Source: Owenia fusiformis (Eukaryota > Annelida > Polychaeta > Sabellida > Oweniidae). From it: DNA of 64,000 nt. A program made the position numbers and the translations under genes. The notes below the pieces were generated by a model, which worked only from the letters and a program-made list of their open reading frames with translations, was not told the DNA's origin and made no database searches. The DNA lies in contig CAIIXF020000005.1 in NCBI GenBank assembly GCA_903813345.2, forward strand, positions 17,673,375-17,737,374. Reading direction: 5' to 3'. This document shows, in pieces, positions 24,201 to 49,036 of the stretch (its first letter is position 1; each line of letters opens with the position of its first letter).

Positions 24201-25670
24201 ATAGTCTTCTTTAATTTTCTTTCGTTTGTCTTGTTATATGATGTTACATGATTGTACTTACTTATTGTAATTGCATATAGTAACAGCGGGGAATTCGAGA
24301 CTTGTTTGGTCCATCATCACCTCCAATTCAGTGGTTTGTTTCATTTGCATGAAGTGGTCAAATCTATAAGATTAAAAGAACACTTTATGAGATCTTTAAG
24401 ACCTTGGAAACAGATGGCTTGAACACCATCCATACCATCATTTATTGACAATGTTTTTCCAAAGCTCACATTTTTCATTTTGGAATAATGGTCTATTCTA
24501 ATGTGGCATTTCCTCAATAATATAACATGTGACATATAGTACTAATATTCGATTATTTGCAGGGCAGTGCCATCTTTTATGAACATACTTGCTATTGTTG
24601 CCCGGGGGGGGTACTCACATATATTGGCTATATGGGGACGTGTCGCTAAAGTGGGTCACTTTTCACCGAAATATCCCTAGATGTGGGTCCCATTTTGAAG
24701 AAAAAGCCCTAGATATGGATCCCATTTTGATGAAAAAATCCCTAGAATTGGATTTACTTTTTGAAAATTCTAAAACTGGGTATTGCCGGAAGTGGGTCTT
24801 GTTTTTGGAAAATTACCTTCAAGTGGGTCTATCTTTTTAAGAAAACCCCTATATGTGGGTCTATTTTTAAAGAAAAAACCTATATGAGGGTAGATATATT
24901 TTGAATCTCAGCGGCACCCCCCTGTAAAAACGTTGATCAGTCCCCCCACCTGTATTGTTGCCTATAAGAATTGAACACTTTCTAGACAACATGACTTTGT
25001 CTTTAACACAAAGACGTCGGATCGAAACTGATCAATCAACGAAAAATGTTTAACACTAATGACTATAGGAGAATGCAACCTATATAAAACAGCCACGAGA
25101 AAAGATTTTCAATTTTAGAACAGATTTATACAAGGGGCTTTTAGTGTTGATTTGTTGCATTCAAAAATCGAATACTTGTCTCTGTCTCATCATATAATAT
25201 GTGTTACAATTTGTAACAATAATTATAAAAATATACATCGAATTTCAACTTACGTTATAATATGTGACATGACATCGATGCGTTACAAAAAAATGTTTCT
25301 ATGATTTGTGACACCAAATTAAAATAGATGTGACATGAAAATAAGCATCATAAATTCCAGACGTGCGTACATGTACGACAAGAAATGCTATACTCGTTTA
25401 TTGACTTATAGTATTATGGCATTATCACATTATTACTCATAACTATTAAAACTACATAACAAAACTCCTTACTACAATAAGATAACGTTACCTATCGACG
25501 ATTTGTGACACCATATATCCAAAACAAAACAGAGTCACGAGGATCCAAAAAATCCTTTGGGGTTTCCGTGAGGAATCAGCAATCCTCCCCAACCCATGAC
25601 AAGATGTAGATGTAGCGAACTCATAGTCCAATTTTCGTTGGGATTTAGTGCAGCAACACCCACACGCCAT
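18224..25670 (-). CDS. DEG/ENaC/ASIC-family sodium channel subunit
   Basis: Exons 25670-25492, 24363-24262, 23810-23659, 23292-23192, 22667-22536, 22251-22099, 21548-21401, 19436-19380, 19187-19031, 18938-18847 and 18531-18224 join in phase to 526 residues, a normal length. These trimeric plasma-membrane channels pass sodium and are gated by protons, peptides or force. Visible: a Cys cluster at the N-terminus (MACGCCC), the HG gating motif at H25-G26 (TSCHGLGRI), and TM1 about 40-62. FPAVTICNYNK follows TM1. An ectodomain with conserved cysteines (WCRIAGKQC, GNCYTFN, GCLSECREGKLLERCGCKPY, CPQCTVACEEVEYP) comes next, then GGQMGLFVGMSILTLFEFLE before and in TM2. The selectivity triplet is GMS (436-438), where ASICs have GAS. 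A long charged C-terminal tail ends VAYVSSF. It reads closest to ASIC-like members; ligand unknown. Confidence 0.92.
19507..21093. mobile_element. Foldback element with inverted 16-bp satellite arrays (Tc1-like ends)
   Basis: The outer ends read TACAGTGCTCACCAAAAATA on the left and the mirrored TATTTATGGTGAGCACT, then tTA, on the right. These are TA-flanked, Tc1/mariner-like termini. Inside each end is a tandem array of the 16-bp unit CCCCAAGTCAACTCAA with AGTAAAACTCAACCCC variants: 19701-19830 in one orientation and 20878-21019 in the other. Between them lies unrelated A/T-rich DNA with a nested TTAA element. It sits in the channel gene's intron 7. No transposase. Confidence 0.7.
20099..20706. 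mobile_element. Palindromic TTAA-flanked MITE
   Basis: The arms start AGGGGTATTCCTTGCCAGAC after TTAA (20099-20102) and end with the complementary GGAATGTTCCT before TTAA (20703-20706). Arms are about 200 bp with pairing over AGGAAGTGATGTCATCGACT. TTAA target duplication points to piggyBac or Kolobok-type mobilisation. It is nested inside the 19507-21093 foldback. Confidence 0.8.
21640..21903. repeat. Two adjacent hairpin repeats in channel-gene intron 6
   Basis: The first hairpin (about 21649-21742) pairs GTATTGCTACTGAGAT with ATCTCAGTAGCAATAC. The second (about 21762-21903) pairs TTATTGAATG...GAAGTGCAATACAGGATATA with its complement ending at CATTCAATAA. Both look like small MITEs side by side; an open frame through them has no protein features. 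Confidence 0.65.
23974..24091. repeat. Short inverted repeat, about 118 bp
   Basis: GATATCATCCTCC near 23978 is mirrored by GGAGGATGATATGATATC near 24074-24091, enclosing a GAAGAAGAAGAAGG tract. Probably a small MITE in channel-gene intron 2. Confidence 0.5.
24598..24925. repeat. Degenerate tandem repeat of roughly 33 bp
   Basis: After a CCCGGGGGGGGTACTCACAT start, a unit of the form GTGGGTCCCATTTTGAAGAA-AAACCCTAGAT repeats about eight times with drift, ending at GGCACCCCCCTGT. A plus-strand open frame runs through it but is explained by the periodicity. Intron 1 of the channel gene. Confidence 0.6.
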
Positions 25671-25909
25671 GATTCGAATTTCTATTTTAGATTAAATCTT
25701 ATTGTTTGACTATCCATGTACTCTCCAGTTATGGTATGAGTTAAACATAACACAAAGTAAGATTTATATTCAAATCTACAAGCCTAGTGATTTCACTCCT
25801 TTTATCTTCCAGAAACATGCCGTTTTTTAATTGTTGTTGCCTGCGATCCTTTTCATTTAATTCCGTTCTTTAACTTCTCCGTCACATTGGGGATTACGAT
25901 TACCTGAGA

Positions 25910-26118
25910 TACACTACCCTTCATAAGTTTCGCAACCGGAAGTACAATTTTAATTTGGATCATTTATAAAATCCTTTTTAATTTCCAGCAATTTGAAAAA
26001 TCCATTAAAATATTTTCCGAACTGTTTAATTGAAAAACAAAATAAGATTGACTAAGCAGTCTTTGATTTGGTACCCAACGAAAACGTCCAGTCGCCAAAC
26101 CTTTTCGAGGGGAGGGTA
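25910..26118. mobile_element. MITE copy, CACTCCCCTCCATAAGTTTG family, copy 1
   Basis: The left end TACACTACCCTTCATAAGTT and the right end AACCTTTTCGAGGGGAGGGT (then A) are diverged inverted termini. The family has five copies in the window (also 30938, 31320, 31760 and 54922), flanked by TA as in Tc1/mariner insertions. This is the most diverged copy. It lies just upstream of the channel gene start. Confidence 0.65.
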
Positions 26119-27115
26119 AGACGTATGAGTTCAATTTATGATTCAACGACAAATGTATTCGCCCGGCCGGTACGGATATCCTGCACAATCTTAATGAAGT
26201 AATGAATTCGAATCGTTTTGCACTTTATAATGGTGAAATTAAAGGCCATAAATCAATGGAAAATACACAATATAATACTGTGTTGGAAAGAATCAATAAA
26301 ATCCGATAATGTTAGAAAAACGAGGGGGCCGATGTTTGGTTTGGTAGCCATTTGTCCCAATGCAATTCTTTCTCAGTTGATCAAAAATGTCACGGTACAC
26401 AATTCTAATTGTACTTGTAATTGTGTTCGCACTTGCGTGTTTGTTCAATCGTTATTCCTCTCCAGTTTCATTCTTTATTGTACTTTGTGTCTTAAAACCT
26501 AATCATGTGATCATCTGGATATTTGATCAACGGGTGTAACAAAAATGTGCCAATAAGGATTGCTTTCAGAAATCGCCTGGTACCAGGAAAGTATTAGTCA
26601 CTTATAAAGTCCATTTGTGACAAAAAATCACGTTGGTCGTACTTCTTTAGCAACTTCTCTCTAATATTATTAGGTCCTTATACTTTTCTTTGCATCGGTG
26701 TACTTCATAGAAAATTAACTTATTTCCATTGACTTTATTTTTTGCTTGTTCCCTCTATTTCACGTTATTTTCACGAATACGTGTTGAACATAGTTACTTT
26801 GTTTTACCGGAGCGTCGAGTTATTAAAGTCACAATATACTACAATCTGCGATAGTGGAATGATTTATGGACGCGAAAGAAGAGATTAATTCAAGTTCAAT
26901 GTTCCAGCTGCAACTCTACCACTGTATTCAGATCCTACTTTCAATATCCCAAAGCAAATATTCAACAGTCTGAGACTAGCACATAAATCTGAATTGTTGT
27001 GACCTCAAATATCGTTTCAGATATAGAGTAATGTGACATTCCTAGTAGTTTAAAGATTTTTTTTATCTATTCTGTTCACAAGAATACGAGGGTAGAAGTC
27101 CTTAAACTGTTCAAT
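26119..27115. other. Spacer with no supported feature
   Basis: No exon, RNA gene or clear repeat structure was recognised; open frames here are short and lack protein features. Confidence 0.3.
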
Positions 27116-27150
<35 letters not shown>

Positions 27151-27155
27151 TTATT
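27116..27155. repeat. (TTTA)n microsatellite
   Basis: About ten consecutive TTTA units, uninterrupted. Confidence 0.95.
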
Positions 27156-27221
27156 ATCAATACACTGATCTGGCATTGCAAAAACGTTTAAAAAGGGTTG
27201 CATTCCTTGCATCGACATGGC

Positions 27222-29036
27222 ACGGTCCATATCCCGCTCCGTATGCTATGGTCCGTTCGTGTGTACAAGATCCGACCATACCGCCTCTATAGGGAGGAAA
27301 TTCGGAGGTGAGTTTTATTATTAGAGTATTCTTTGAGTTTACATTTATACTGCGCGATTTAAATTGATAAATATATGAATATTAAATTGAAAAAGGTTGT
27401 CTAAGTATTTGAATGCTCAAAAACATTGGATTTATTTGTGGTGACGACATACATGCGGAGAGAGTGAGTTTCTGCTTCCTTATCGTCATTTACGTGTCAA
27501 ATATACTACATTGTGGTATATTATGTAAATCAAATGAAGCCTTTGTATATATTGATCGATGAAATAACGCCAATTGAATGTTTCTTGGTATATTATTGTT
27601 TATTGGTATTAAAGCTCAATAGCTAAGTATGGTTGTTTATCTTTTAGTGCCGATACAGAATGAAACAGACACTTATTTAGACGAAAATAAAAATGAACTA
27701 CCACATGTACCATCGACATCCACACCCCAAAAGCCAACTTATTCTCATGAATTATCCAGTCGTCCAAACAGACCAGTTCATGTTGAAACGGATGGCATAT
27801 ACAAAAATAAATTATATGATCCAATGATCGTATATGTGCATGCCAATTTGAATATATTTTTTTGTTTTTGTATACGTAAAACACGAATTGGTCGAATTTT
27901 TTCACACGAAAAGATTTTTTCAGTTCATTATACATTTATTTCAAATTATATTGCAGTAAAAAAGTTACACAGGTCGCTGCCTAGCGCAATGTGCATTACA
28001 GGCTAGCGTTTTGGAATGAACATAAATCAAATTAATTGAGTGAGTTATACATACAATTGTGCTAACTAAATGGTGAAAAGTATGTCAGAATAAAATGGGT
28101 TAGGCCAAGCTAAGAATAAAATCAACGAGCCTTCCTTTTAATCGAGAATCCTGTTCAATTGAAAATGAGTTTTTGAAAATTAAAAATTCAGTTTTGTCTT
28201 GTTCAATTAGATGGGTCTCAAGATTTTGCTGCTCAAGGGTTTCTTAAAGGTTTTTTCTTTGGGTTGAATGGCGCTTGCATTGCAGAATCGAGTGTTTAGG
28301 AGTTGTACTCTTACCACAGACAATTAGATTAGCTGTGTTAGGGCACTCTTTTGTGATTCAAATTAGAGTCCGCATCTAATTCTGTCCAAGGTAATTTCTT
28401 GTTTTCGAGAAAGATTGAGTTTAGAAGTTGTATTGAAGTCATTAAAGATTTGTTTTTGATTTTACTTTTGAACAAAGAGATGGTGGGAATAGACTGGAGA
28501 TCAATCTTAGCACTGGGGCATTAATTAGTCGTGCAAAGAACACGAAAAGATGGAACTATTAACAGGACATGGTCGGAGTGCCCAAATTATCCTCACACGA
28601 CTTGGTCGAATCCTAGCTGTGGTAGGATCGGATCCTTCTATTCGAGTTTTAAACCACATTTTCATGTACTTTTGTGATGTATTACGTCATGTTTGTTTAT
28701 CAGTCGCACGCATTAATGCATGTACTTTATAAATTCCACGAAATTAGATATGTATACGGTAATATAAAAGACTTATTGCAATTGAAGTGTATTCTGTCGT
28801 GAAAAGTCTATGTTCGACCTATTTTCACCTATGAAGCCTTGATATTTTTTCTTGCTTTCTTCATGAATTCATAGGTAATTATGTTGCCTATAGTTAACCA
28901 TTCACATAATATCAAAATTCGCTCTGTTTCCTACTTTTTCCTGACATTTTGTCAATTTTGGCCTCTTTGTCTCACGAAGGGATCGTATTCTAGCACACGA
29001 ACGGACCATATCATACGGAGCGGGATGTGGACCGTA
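27222..29036. mobile_element. 1.8-kb element with roughly 45-bp inverted termini
   Basis: The left terminus ACGGTCCATATCCCGCTCCG continues through TATGGTCCGTTCGTGTG. The right terminus is its mirror, ACGAACGGACCATATCATAC through GCGGGATGTGGACCGT. The interior contains open frames on both strands near 27609-28006. The plus-strand frame follows a good acceptor-like tract (TTTATCTTTTAG) and reads PHVPSTSTPQKPTYSHELSS, but no known family is recognised. No transposase motif was found; the element is treated as non-autonomous. Confidence 0.7.
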
Positions 29037-30937
29037 AATTGGTTTTCAAATAAAGTTATGGTCAAACGACTGTGGTAGACTAGATTTCTGTACTTTCTAC
29101 TCTTTCATCAATGCCGCAAAAAATCTTGAGATGTATTTACTTAAAGTGTATATTTACCCCAAACTGTACATTTTAATACTAATAAGAGTGTAGTCAATAT
29201 TGACTGTTTTCTAAACACTGCATACTTTTGAAATCATTTAAGGTAGTTCCGTATTTTCAGAAATTTTGATAGTTTACCGTTTACCGATTTTCTATTTTTA
29301 AGTACAAATAGCACATTCCATATTTGGCAAAATTTTTTTCAATGTCATGCAGTTTACCATTCCGAGCACTTTTCAACTGATTTTTAGGTTTAAGTTGTCA
29401 AATGTGAATCCCCACTGGAAGAACCCCTTGGCAAAAGCTGACTACGGTCTGATGTACCCAAAATAATTAACAGTTGATGGAGAGCAATTTTTTTCAAATT
29501 GTGAAAACTGCAGGTTGATTCGAATTTGCTTGAAAATAGTTTTTTAATAACAGATGCCTTTAATATCTGATAAAAGACAGTTATATACCTGAACTGTGAG
29601 GAAGTTGTTTTATAGGTCACTATAATATAAAGTTAATTAAGATAAATCCGATATAATTTAAGGATAATGATGAGCACTATTGAAATTTTATAGAATTCAA
29701 GAAATGGAATCTCCGACCACAAAATCTTCACCAGCGTCACGGTATACCTTTATGACCGTAGAGTTTAGTTCGAAACTAATTGTAGACAAAATTAGCTTTT
29801 AGAAAAGTATCGCAGCTAAAAACTATTATCGCCTCTTTAAGCCCAAAAAATCTATTCTAAAACCCCTCATCAATGGCCTATCACATTTTCGAAACATCAA
29901 AGCTTGTAGAAGGATCGAGAAAAAGACCTATTTAAAAAACCTCACAATTGTTCTAAACGCATCACTGACAGTAACCTATTTTGACAAGAGGCAAAACCTC
30001 ACAATTTCAGGAAATGAACAGTCCAAATGCAATACCAATGTACAAATGAATAAGGTGTTCCTTATCACCTATGTATGCCTGACCGTATCAATTAAGCAAG
30101 ATTTAGAGCTGCAAAGTCATTATGTTGTTGCATTTTATGTAATTAATCTTTGTTATTTACTCGTCTGCTATCTTATCACAACGACCTCTAATCGGAAGAA
30201 CGAAGTTGTTGATGGTTGCTGTAACACATATTACTTTAAGGCAAACAGGGGTAGACCACGGGTATTGGAGGATCTGAGAAGGTATTGGTGGATCTGAGAA
30301 GGTATTGGCGGATCTCTGAGAAGGGGTTCGTCATTGCTTCATGTTTAAACTCTAATACTGTGTGATTTTGGAGTTGTATACACGACGATCATATACCTCA
30401 ATAAAAGTGTCATCAAACAATATTTTTTTAGATCACCGCCAAGTCTTTCTCAAAACACAAATCAAGATGATATTGCTAACAGAGTTAGAGGATGAATCTT
30501 AAAATCGAGATGGCCACAAAACCACACCCAATTATAGATAAAGATATATATAATATCCTCAACAGAAACTAGGATGTGTGGTAGATAAAATAGACAATGG
30601 TTTAATAAGATAAAGTACAAAAATATAGATATTGATTTTTAAATGTATTTCTTAGTTCGATGCATACGAAGCATGGTGTATAAAGCAGAATAACAATTCA
30701 TTTTAGAAGTGAGCGCTAAATCAAAAATAATTTTGAGGAATGCATGAGCACTGTATTCCATCACATTAAAAAGCAGAATAAACAAGTTACGTTCCTCAAC
30801 GTTCCAATAACACAACCATTTTAAGGTAAACTGAGAATGTGTCTCATCCTCCTATAGAGTACAATGAATATTATCAGGTATATTTCTTGAAACATTATTC
30901 ACTAACACCACATGCTATCTGTTCATGACAGCCTCCT
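29037..30937. other. Spacer; one short tandem repeat
   Basis: No gene is recognised. A roughly 19-bp unit (GAGAAGGTATTGGTGGATCT) is repeated about three times at 30258-30325. The rest is A/T-rich without evident inverted repeats. Confidence 0.35.
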
Positions 30938-31138
30938 TACACTACCCTCCACAAGTTTAGCAATCAGATGTCCCCTTTGGAATCATGTACCAATTTCAGA
31001 ACTAAGGAACAAAATCAAGATTCTAACATTGAGGGGCTTTGAAGCGCTATCCAATAAAAACTTCAGGTTGCCAAACTTATGGTGGGGAGTGTATTTTTAA
31101 AAAGATATACACCAGGTATAACTTATGGCGGGGAGTGT
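30938..31138. mobile_element. MITE copy 2 with a duplicated right end
   Basis: TACACTACCCTCCACAAGTT on the left pairs with AACTTATGGTGGGGAGTGTA ending at 31093. A second right end, TATAACTTATGGCGGGGAGT, follows at 31117-31138. The repeat of the terminus suggests a nested or partly duplicated insertion of the same family. Confidence 0.7.
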
Positions 31139-31319
31139 AGTATGCTTGCAAACTGAGGTCATACACACACAAAATTTAACCTTAATAATTCCTCCAGTTT
31201 TAGTGCATACGGATGTTTCTACAATTGGAACCCTGAGTACAAAGTCTGAATTGTTTATCCCCAGCAGCAAAAATAATGAGAAGCTGGTACAGTGACGGTC
31301 TAAACCAGTGGGGAAATGG

Positions 31320-31458
31320 TAACACTCCCCTCCATAAGTTTGGCAACTGGATTTTATTCCTTACAGTATTTCTGAGATTTATGACAGATGTATTGAATTT
31401 ATTTCATTAAAGATATACAGGCTTTGATGAATGATCCAAACTTATGGAAGGGAGTGTA
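31320..31458. mobile_element. MITE copy 3
   Basis: CACTCCCCTCCATAAGTTTG on the left and CCAAACTTATGGAAGGGAGT on the right form about 28-bp inverted termini around a roughly 85-bp core. Confidence 0.75.
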
Positions 31459-31759
31459 GGCTCCATAAATTCTATATAACGACACTGATTCATTTTAACT
31501 ACACTTGTAACATGAGACGAAAATCGTTCACTTTATTGCACAATCAGCAATGAATCCTGATTTCATTTTTGTTTATTAATGTATTTTTCCTTCCGTTTAT
31601 GTGCTTACATATTTTGATACTTGTTACTTTAAAGCTCATTGTAATGCTAATGATGAGAAACATATTTTGGCAGTGAACATTGTCACTGTATATAACAAAG
31701 TGATCTGATCAAAATAAAGATTAGTTAAAACTAATAAGCTGGAGATGCACATGGATTTA

Positions 31760-31932
31760 TATCGCCCCTCCAAAAGTTTGGCAACTCTGCTACGATACCA
31801 CATGTTTTGGATTTTAAAAAATTAAAATAAATCAAATTGTACCTGAAGTAATGAGAGGAAGATTCAAACATACAGACTTTAACAGTCTATCCAATGATGA
31901 GTCAAGTTGCCATACTTTTAAAGGGAAGTGTA
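31760..31932. mobile_element. MITE copy 4
   Basis: CGCCCCTCCAAAAGTTTGGC on the left and GCCATACTTTTAAAGGGAAG on the right; diverged but the same termini as copies 2, 3 and 5. Confidence 0.65.
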
Positions 31933-33650
31933 GAAGCTCTGACTGAGGCAATAATGCAAATCAAAATACACACAGACTGTACATTAAATACAATACTAAA
32001 GTTTCCTATGTTAATACTAGGATCATTTCACTGTATCTATCCATCTATGGACACTTACAATTAGACCCATTCAATACATTCAGGTCAGGCATTGATCATT
32101 TTTCTTCAATGAAAGATTTACAAATACAAATTGATCTTTTCAAAAATGGGTCCTTGGCTCGAGGAGCTGGCAAAAAAAATCATTGGAATCCATGTTCTTG
32201 CAAAGTAATAAATGCAGGTGCTGTCTAATTTTCACATTGAGAACTTGTATTTTTGAATTTTATTTTGGATTTGGGAATTTTCAACTTCACTATTCAACTT
32301 CACAGTGCACATTGATAATTCAGAAATCTGAAATTCTAACTTGGGTTTTACAGATCTCCTCTTATCTTCTACTTTATAGCAGGCTGAGAATGGCGATGGA
32401 AGCCGATTAAAGTTGCGAGATACAAAATAAAACAGATAGAGTGTGATACGCAGAGCACCAAGTGTATCACACGTGCAACAAAAATATGAGTTAAAAATAC
32501 CAGTTTCAAACCAAACTGTGCATACACACAATCGTTAAAGTATTTCAATATTCTGCTGTAGTTATCTATGATATGAAATCACTTTTAGACATTCTCACAA
32601 TACATTTCCATGCTGTCCAATAAGTTTTGCCAATGATATTAAAAATTGTATACATGCACTTATTTTCATTAGCTGTTTCCTTTACATTACAACTATCAGA
32701 ACATGAACAAATTCAAATTATTCCATATTAGTATTTAAGCATTTTTGGCAAAGCATATTGAACGATCTTTTAGGGTGTTTTCACACACAAAAACTGTTCA
32801 TCATTTTTATCAAACAATACAACATTTTGTATCAGTTATTATTTACATATTCATGAACCTTTACCATATTTGGTAATATCAGGTAAATATATACACATAC
32901 CATTCTCTTATTAGGTACATATTACAGGGTGGCCCAAAAAGTGCAACCAAACTCTAATTTTGGAATAGCTCTTATTGGTGGAATCTTTTTTTGTGCAGTG
33001 AAGATTCAACCACAAGTGAAAGTTATTTCAATATGAAAAGGTTACATTTCTTGAGTCTCACTGTATATCAATATACACATATTGTAGTACCGTAGAACCC
33101 CAAATTTTCATGTTCATCTACTTTTGCTTAAAATATTGCTACCCTCGAAATGCTAGATGTTTGAAGAAAATTGCTAGAAAATTTGACATTTTACAATACA
33201 CAATCATTACAACTTGGCCAATTTTAATTAATAAATAAATAAATTTCTATACATTAATTTATCTATAAACATACACTGTATTTTTGTCTATTTTACAACA
33301 TGTTTTAAGCATCTATCGGCAGAGCTTTTAGTTTAACATGTGTTAATAAAACAGCAACAATTCACTGCTTGCATTAGTTTGTACATCTTTAAAAACTCCC
33401 ACTTAATTCATTTCTTAATCTCTTAATGTTTTTTATTTGCTACAAGCTTAATTCACAACATATGATTTTAGGTTAACGTTGCAAGCGTAAATTCATTTTC
33501 TACAGTAGGTTACCAGATACATTTTTTTTACTTATTTAGAAGCCTAATCTGAGAGAAGTCTATCACATTGTATGTCTCGGATTTCTTCGGTTCAAGCATC
33601 AGAACTCCAAAGCATTTGAATATGAATTCAGTTCTTCAAAGTGATTCATT
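31933..33650. other. Spacer downstream of LETM1
   Basis: A/T-rich DNA with no recognised exon. At 32932 there is an isolated CAGGGTGGCCCAAAAAGTGC end, resembling the termini of the 53765-54862 element, but no partner end was found. LETM1 3' UTR may reach into the right edge. Confidence 0.35.
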
Positions 33651-33656
33651 TTTATT
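33651..33656 (-). terminator. LETM1: Candidate polyadenylation signal, LETM1
   Basis: AATAAA on the minus strand about 107 bases after the LETM1 stop codon. Confidence 0.5.
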
Positions 33657-33762
33657 TTGATTAAATTGTTATGTATATATGGCACAGGCAGGTACCCTGA
33701 CACTGTTTCTAATATACTGGCTACTATCTCCAGTAAACTCCCTCCCTCGGATTTAAAAAAAT

Positions 33763-47539
<13,777 letters not shown>

Positions 47540-47604
47540 ATCAATATTTGGAAAAGCTTTTACACGACGGATGTACAATTGCATCTTGGGACTGTTTGCA
47601 CTAG

Positions 47605-47640
47605 GTCTGAGATCTCGCGAGGCAAGTGACGTTTGCAAAG
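47605..47640. promoter_or_regulatory. Candidate LETM1 promoter core (TCTCGCGAG)
   Basis: A locally CpG-richer patch 70-100 bp upstream of the LETM1 start codon contains TCTCGCGAG (47613-47621), close to the TCTCGCGAGA element of TATA-less, often bidirectional housekeeping promoters, and a CRE-like TGACGT (47627-47632). Position and composition support a promoter; function is inferred. Confidence 0.4.
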
Positions 47641-47965
47641 TTCAGCGCGGGTTTTATGAAATTTTACGTGCGATTGCAAGTTGCAACCACCTAACATGAA
47701 AATCCATGCTTGCCCAATCATTGAGACTGACGTGAAAATGAATTTCGTATGTATGGTAAGTTGAGGTTAACATATATCGTGGAAATTCGATGTTGAGATC
47801 TGGTCCAATGCCCACAGTATTTTTCTTATTGGTAGTCTAAGCTTAGGCTACAAGGCGGTCAAAATGGAAATCAAGATAGTAGGCTAAGAGACCGACTTGG
47901 CAAGGCTAGTTACTAGGCTCTATTAGACTATCGTTTTTCTTATTGGGCCTGGTCTACTACTACAG

Positions 47966-48075
47966 GCCTGTACCCAGGATTTGCCAAGGGGGGGGTTTGA
48001 AAAATTCCAGGGGGTTCACTTAGTGACAATATTGGTCCAAATTGGCCAAAAGTGCTCAGAATGATGAAAAACTGC
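47966..48075. mobile_element. Truncated copy of the CAGGCCCGTAGCCAG MITE
   Basis: CAGGCCTGTACCCAGGATTT and the following G-run, TTCCAGGGGGTTCA and AAGTGCTCAGAATGATGAAA words match the 42840 element, but the right terminus is missing. Confidence 0.65.
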
Positions 48076-48339
48076 ATGATTTTGAAAGATCTACATACGA
48101 TCTGGCTGGCATCGGTGTCTTTATGGCTACTGCCACAGGGCTACTACGCATGCGTCTCATATCGTTGCACGATCTGATTAATCCAATCGCGAAATAAGGC
48201 TAAAAACTAATTTTATGATGTTCTAACTTTACATGTACGGTATCTGGCCGGAATAGAAAGGTTCAGGTATGAATTATTTTTTCTATATCATTTAGGGTGT
48301 TAAACAGTTAACTTATGACCGCCAAAACTGGATAATCAT

Positions 48340-48617
48340 CAGGGGCGTAGCCCGCTTTCAGTCAGGGGGGGTGCGATTGCCGAAAATGTTTCAGTTTTCG
48401 GTCAGGGGGGGGTGCGATTTTGCCATAAGCAACACAAAAATTAAGATTTCTTTTGAATTTTACAAAAATTGATGCAACTTCCTTCAAAATTGAGCTAGAA
48501 GCTTCAAATAAAAAGCATTTTAAAGCTCTTTTCTACCTCTATCCAATGGTCATATTTTCAAAGGTTATGGGGGGGGGGGGTGCGATCGCACCCCCCCCCC
48601 CCCTGGCTACGCCCATG
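48340..48617. mobile_element. 278-bp MITE with CAGGGGCGTAGCC ends and 5-bp duplication
   Basis: Left end CAGGGGCGTAGCC, right end CTGGCTACGCCCATG, flanked by ATCAT on both sides (48335-48339 and 48618-48622). The right part has poly-G followed by poly-C around GCGATCGC, forming a strong local hairpin. A similar end (CTCCTGGCTACGCC) is seen alone near 19980. Confidence 0.75.
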
Positions 48618-48689
48618 ATCATGATGAAGATGACTATTATTTTTTGAAAATATCAAGATTTTTTCTGAAATTAGCTTCATGACCTCTTG

Positions 48690-49036
48690 ATCCTTGTACG
48701 AATCCCACTGGTCTAAATTCCAACTGTTTGTTTGTTTCTCAATACATGTAGAGTTATTGTGCTGCTTTATAGGTCACATGATGGTGGTAATCACAATCGT
48801 CTGAATCCCAATTGTCCCATTTGGAATTGTCCAAATTCCAATGGATCAAATCTCCAGATGGAAATGCGAAAACGAGGACACACCATTGGTCCAAATCCCA
48901 GTGGTACGAATCCCACTGGTCTAAATTCCAATTGTCTTTTGTTTTATTCTTATTGTGATTATGGTAAACCCAATGGTCCCAATCCCAACCATCCGATTCT
49001 CAATTATCTGAATTCTAATGGTCCGCTGCCAATTTA
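48690..49036. repeat. Degenerate short tandem repeat (about 12-18 bp)
   Basis: Phrases such as GGTCCAAATCCCAGTGGTAC, GAATCCCACTGGTCTAAATT and CCAATTGTCC recur with drift; the segment GTACGAATCCCACTGGTCTA occurs twice exactly (about 48697 and 48904). The open frame through it (repeated NPNxPxLN peptides) is explained by the repeat. Confidence 0.65.

Noticed and set aside
27609-28006. Overlapping open frames of 108 and 125 codons on opposite strands
   Set aside because: They lie inside a transposon with inverted termini, lack known domains, and cannot both be coding; left as part of that element.
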